From positions 62,001 through 126,000 of the forward strand of contig NZ_NGKU01000001.1 of NCBI RefSeq assembly GCF_002140915.1: DNA of 64,000 bases. Reading direction: 5' to 3'. The DNA comes from Candidatus Enterococcus testudinis. Its GTDB lineage: Bacteria; Bacillota; Bacilli; Lactobacillales; Enterococcaceae. The notes under the pieces were generated by a model. That model saw only the letters and a list, made by a program, of their open reading frames with translations. It had not been told where the DNA came from and did no database searches. The position numbers and the translations under genes were made by a program. Below are positions 62,898-64,000 of this stretch, in pieces (the stretch's first letter is position 1; every line of letters starts with the position of its first letter).

Positions 62898-64000
62898 TTG
62901 GAAAAAATAGCACTTTATTTCGATCAGTTGTTAGACCAGTCGTCACCACAGGCACCCATTTGGAATCAAGAGGCACTACTGGAAGATCAACCATTGTCAT
63001 GGAGTTATATCGATGGCTGTATGATGTTGGCTGTACAGAAAATGTATCAAGTGACTAAGGATGAAAAATATCTGAATTTTATGGAACACTTTATTGATTT
63101 TTATATTGATGAAGCAGGTCATCCGCTAGGGTTTAAAGAAAGTACGTACAATAGCGATGCCATCAATGAAGGCAAAGTCTTGTTTCAACTGTATGACATC
63201 ACCAAAAAGGAGAAGTATCGTAAGGCCATCGAGAATCTCTATCGACAAGTTCAATTACAGCCTAGGACATCAGAAGGCAGTTTGTGGCATAAATTGATTT
63301 ATCCGCAACAAGTTTGGCTAGATGGTTTATATATGGTCCAGCCTTTCTCCGTGATGTATGAAGTACGCTATCAAAAGCAGCCAGCGATCGGTGAAGCGAT
63401 GCTGCAATTCGAAACGGTGGCAGCAAGAATGAGAGATAGCGCGACGGGGCTTTACTATCATGGATATGATTGCAGCAAGTTGGCTTTTTGGGCGGATGAT
63501 CGAACAGGTTGCAGTCCGCACTTTTGGACAAGGTCGATAGGCTGGTTTGCGATGGCTTTAGTCGATACAGCCGCTTTCCTTAAACAGACTGGGACATGGA
63601 AAAAGGAACAAGAGCAATTACAAGTATATTTACGTTCATTATTAGAAGCATTGCTTCCTTTTCAAGACCAAGCATCTCACTTATTCTTTCAAGTGACCGA
63701 TGCCGGCAAGCGGCCGGGGAATTATTTGGAAACAAGTGGTTCAGCAGCACTGGCGTATGTGATGATGAAAGGCTATCGGACGGGCTTACTGTCAAAAGAA
63801 TATGGGGTACGCGGAGAACAAATCCTGACTAGCTTGCATGCGCGGAAACTAATTGAAACACATGAAGGTTTTTCTCTAAAGGACATCTGTTTGGTTGCAG
63901 GATTGGGTGGCATGCCAGGAAAAGGAGCCTACAAGGAAAGGGATGGCTCTTTCGCTTATTATATTTCCGAGCCAGCTGTTGAAAATGATGCCAAAGGAAT
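62898..64000 (+). CDS. GH105 unsaturated rhamnogalacturonyl hydrolase, 3' end outside window
   Basis: A frame of 367 codons open to the window end. TTG at 62898 has AAAAGGAG 7 bases upstream. The (alpha/alpha)6-barrel pattern of YteR/YesR is clear: WSYIDGCMMLAVQKMYQVT, PQQVWLDGLYMVQPF with the likely catalytic Asp (about residue 141), FWTRSIGWFAMALVD and YLETSGSAALAYVMMKG, then GSFAYYISEPAVENDAKG. The enzyme removes the 4,5-unsaturated galacturonic acid left by rhamnogalacturonan lyases from the non-reducing end. No signal peptide, so it works on imported fragments, consistent with the ABC importer upstream. Confidence 0.9.
   Translation, partial: MEKIALYFDQLLDQSSPQAPIWNQEALLEDQPLSWSYIDGCMMLAVQKMYQVTKDEKYLNFMEHFIDFYIDEAGHPLGFKESTYNSDAINEGKVLFQLYDITKKEKYRKAIENLYRQVQLQPRTSEGSLWHKLIYPQQVWLDGLYMVQPFSVMYEVRYQKQPAIGEAMLQFETVAARMRDSATGLYYHGYDCSKLAFWADDRTGCSPHFWTRSIGWFAMALVDTAAFLKQTGTWKKEQEQLQVYLRSLLEALLPFQDQASHLFFQVTDAGKRPGNYLETSGSAALAYVMMKGYRTGLLSKEYGVRGEQILTSLHARKLIETHEGFSLKDICLVAGLGGMPGKGAYKERDGSFAYYISEPAVENDAKG

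Overview
The window reads as chromosomal DNA of a low-GC Gram-positive coccus, most likely a plant- or gut-associated Enterococcus (the E. casseliflavus/gallinarum group is my guess; no rRNA is present to settle it). Grounds: the rae1-sigH-veg block, the M16 peptidase pair-rodZ-pgsA-cinA-recA-rny order, a cydABCD operon beside menA and a type II NADH dehydrogenase, a PTS-centred sugar metabolism, GTG/TTG starts with strong GGAGG ribosome binding sites, and CcpA-type cre sites. I see no rRNA, tRNA, CRISPR, insertion sequence or prophage.

Layout. 1-11250 is core genome: end of rae1, sigH, veg, a GNAT enzyme, mscL (minus), two M16 peptidase-like proteins, rodZ, pgsA, cinA, recA with a LexA box, and rny. 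11254-17710 is a trehalose locus: treR, pgmB and a GH65 phosphorylase on the minus strand, divergent from a trehalose PTS permease, with paired promoters, cre-like sites and TreR-like operators between them. 17709-22045 holds an MFS drug exporter with a structured leader, a DUF2798 membrane protein, a PadR/DUF1700/small membrane protein operon, and a TetR-like regulator.

22103-31851 is an oligosaccharide ABC import system: a YesM/YesN-type two-component pair, a lipoprotein, two permeases, a DUF624 protein and a cytoplasmic type I pullulanase. 31974-41574 is the most interesting part. A LacI regulator is followed by a PTS EIIB, a FucI-fold sugar isomerase, a two-subunit transketolase, an FGGY kinase, an alpha/beta esterase, a DUF4038 (GH140 apiosidase-like) glycosidase and a PTS EIIC. 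The set of enzymes matches isomerase, kinase and transketolase catabolism of the branched pentose D-apiose, joined to PTS import and intracellular cleavage of apiosides. Directly downstream, a 6-phospho-beta-glucosidase sits behind a LicT/BglG-type antiterminator leader.

43595-46326 carries an ABC-2 exporter divergent from an Rgg regulator. 46361-55808 is a respiratory block: cydABCD behind a 28-bp operator-like dyad, a polyprenyl diphosphate synthase, menA and ndh, i.e. an NADH to (demethyl)menaquinone to cytochrome bd chain. 55939-58053 is a secreted GH73 glucosaminidase with four SH3b-like repeats and a LysM. 58176-64000 is a second ABC sugar operon with an AraC regulator, a lipoprotein, two permeases, an RDD protein and a GH105 unsaturated rhamnogalacturonyl hydrolase that runs off the end, pointing to pectin breakdown products.
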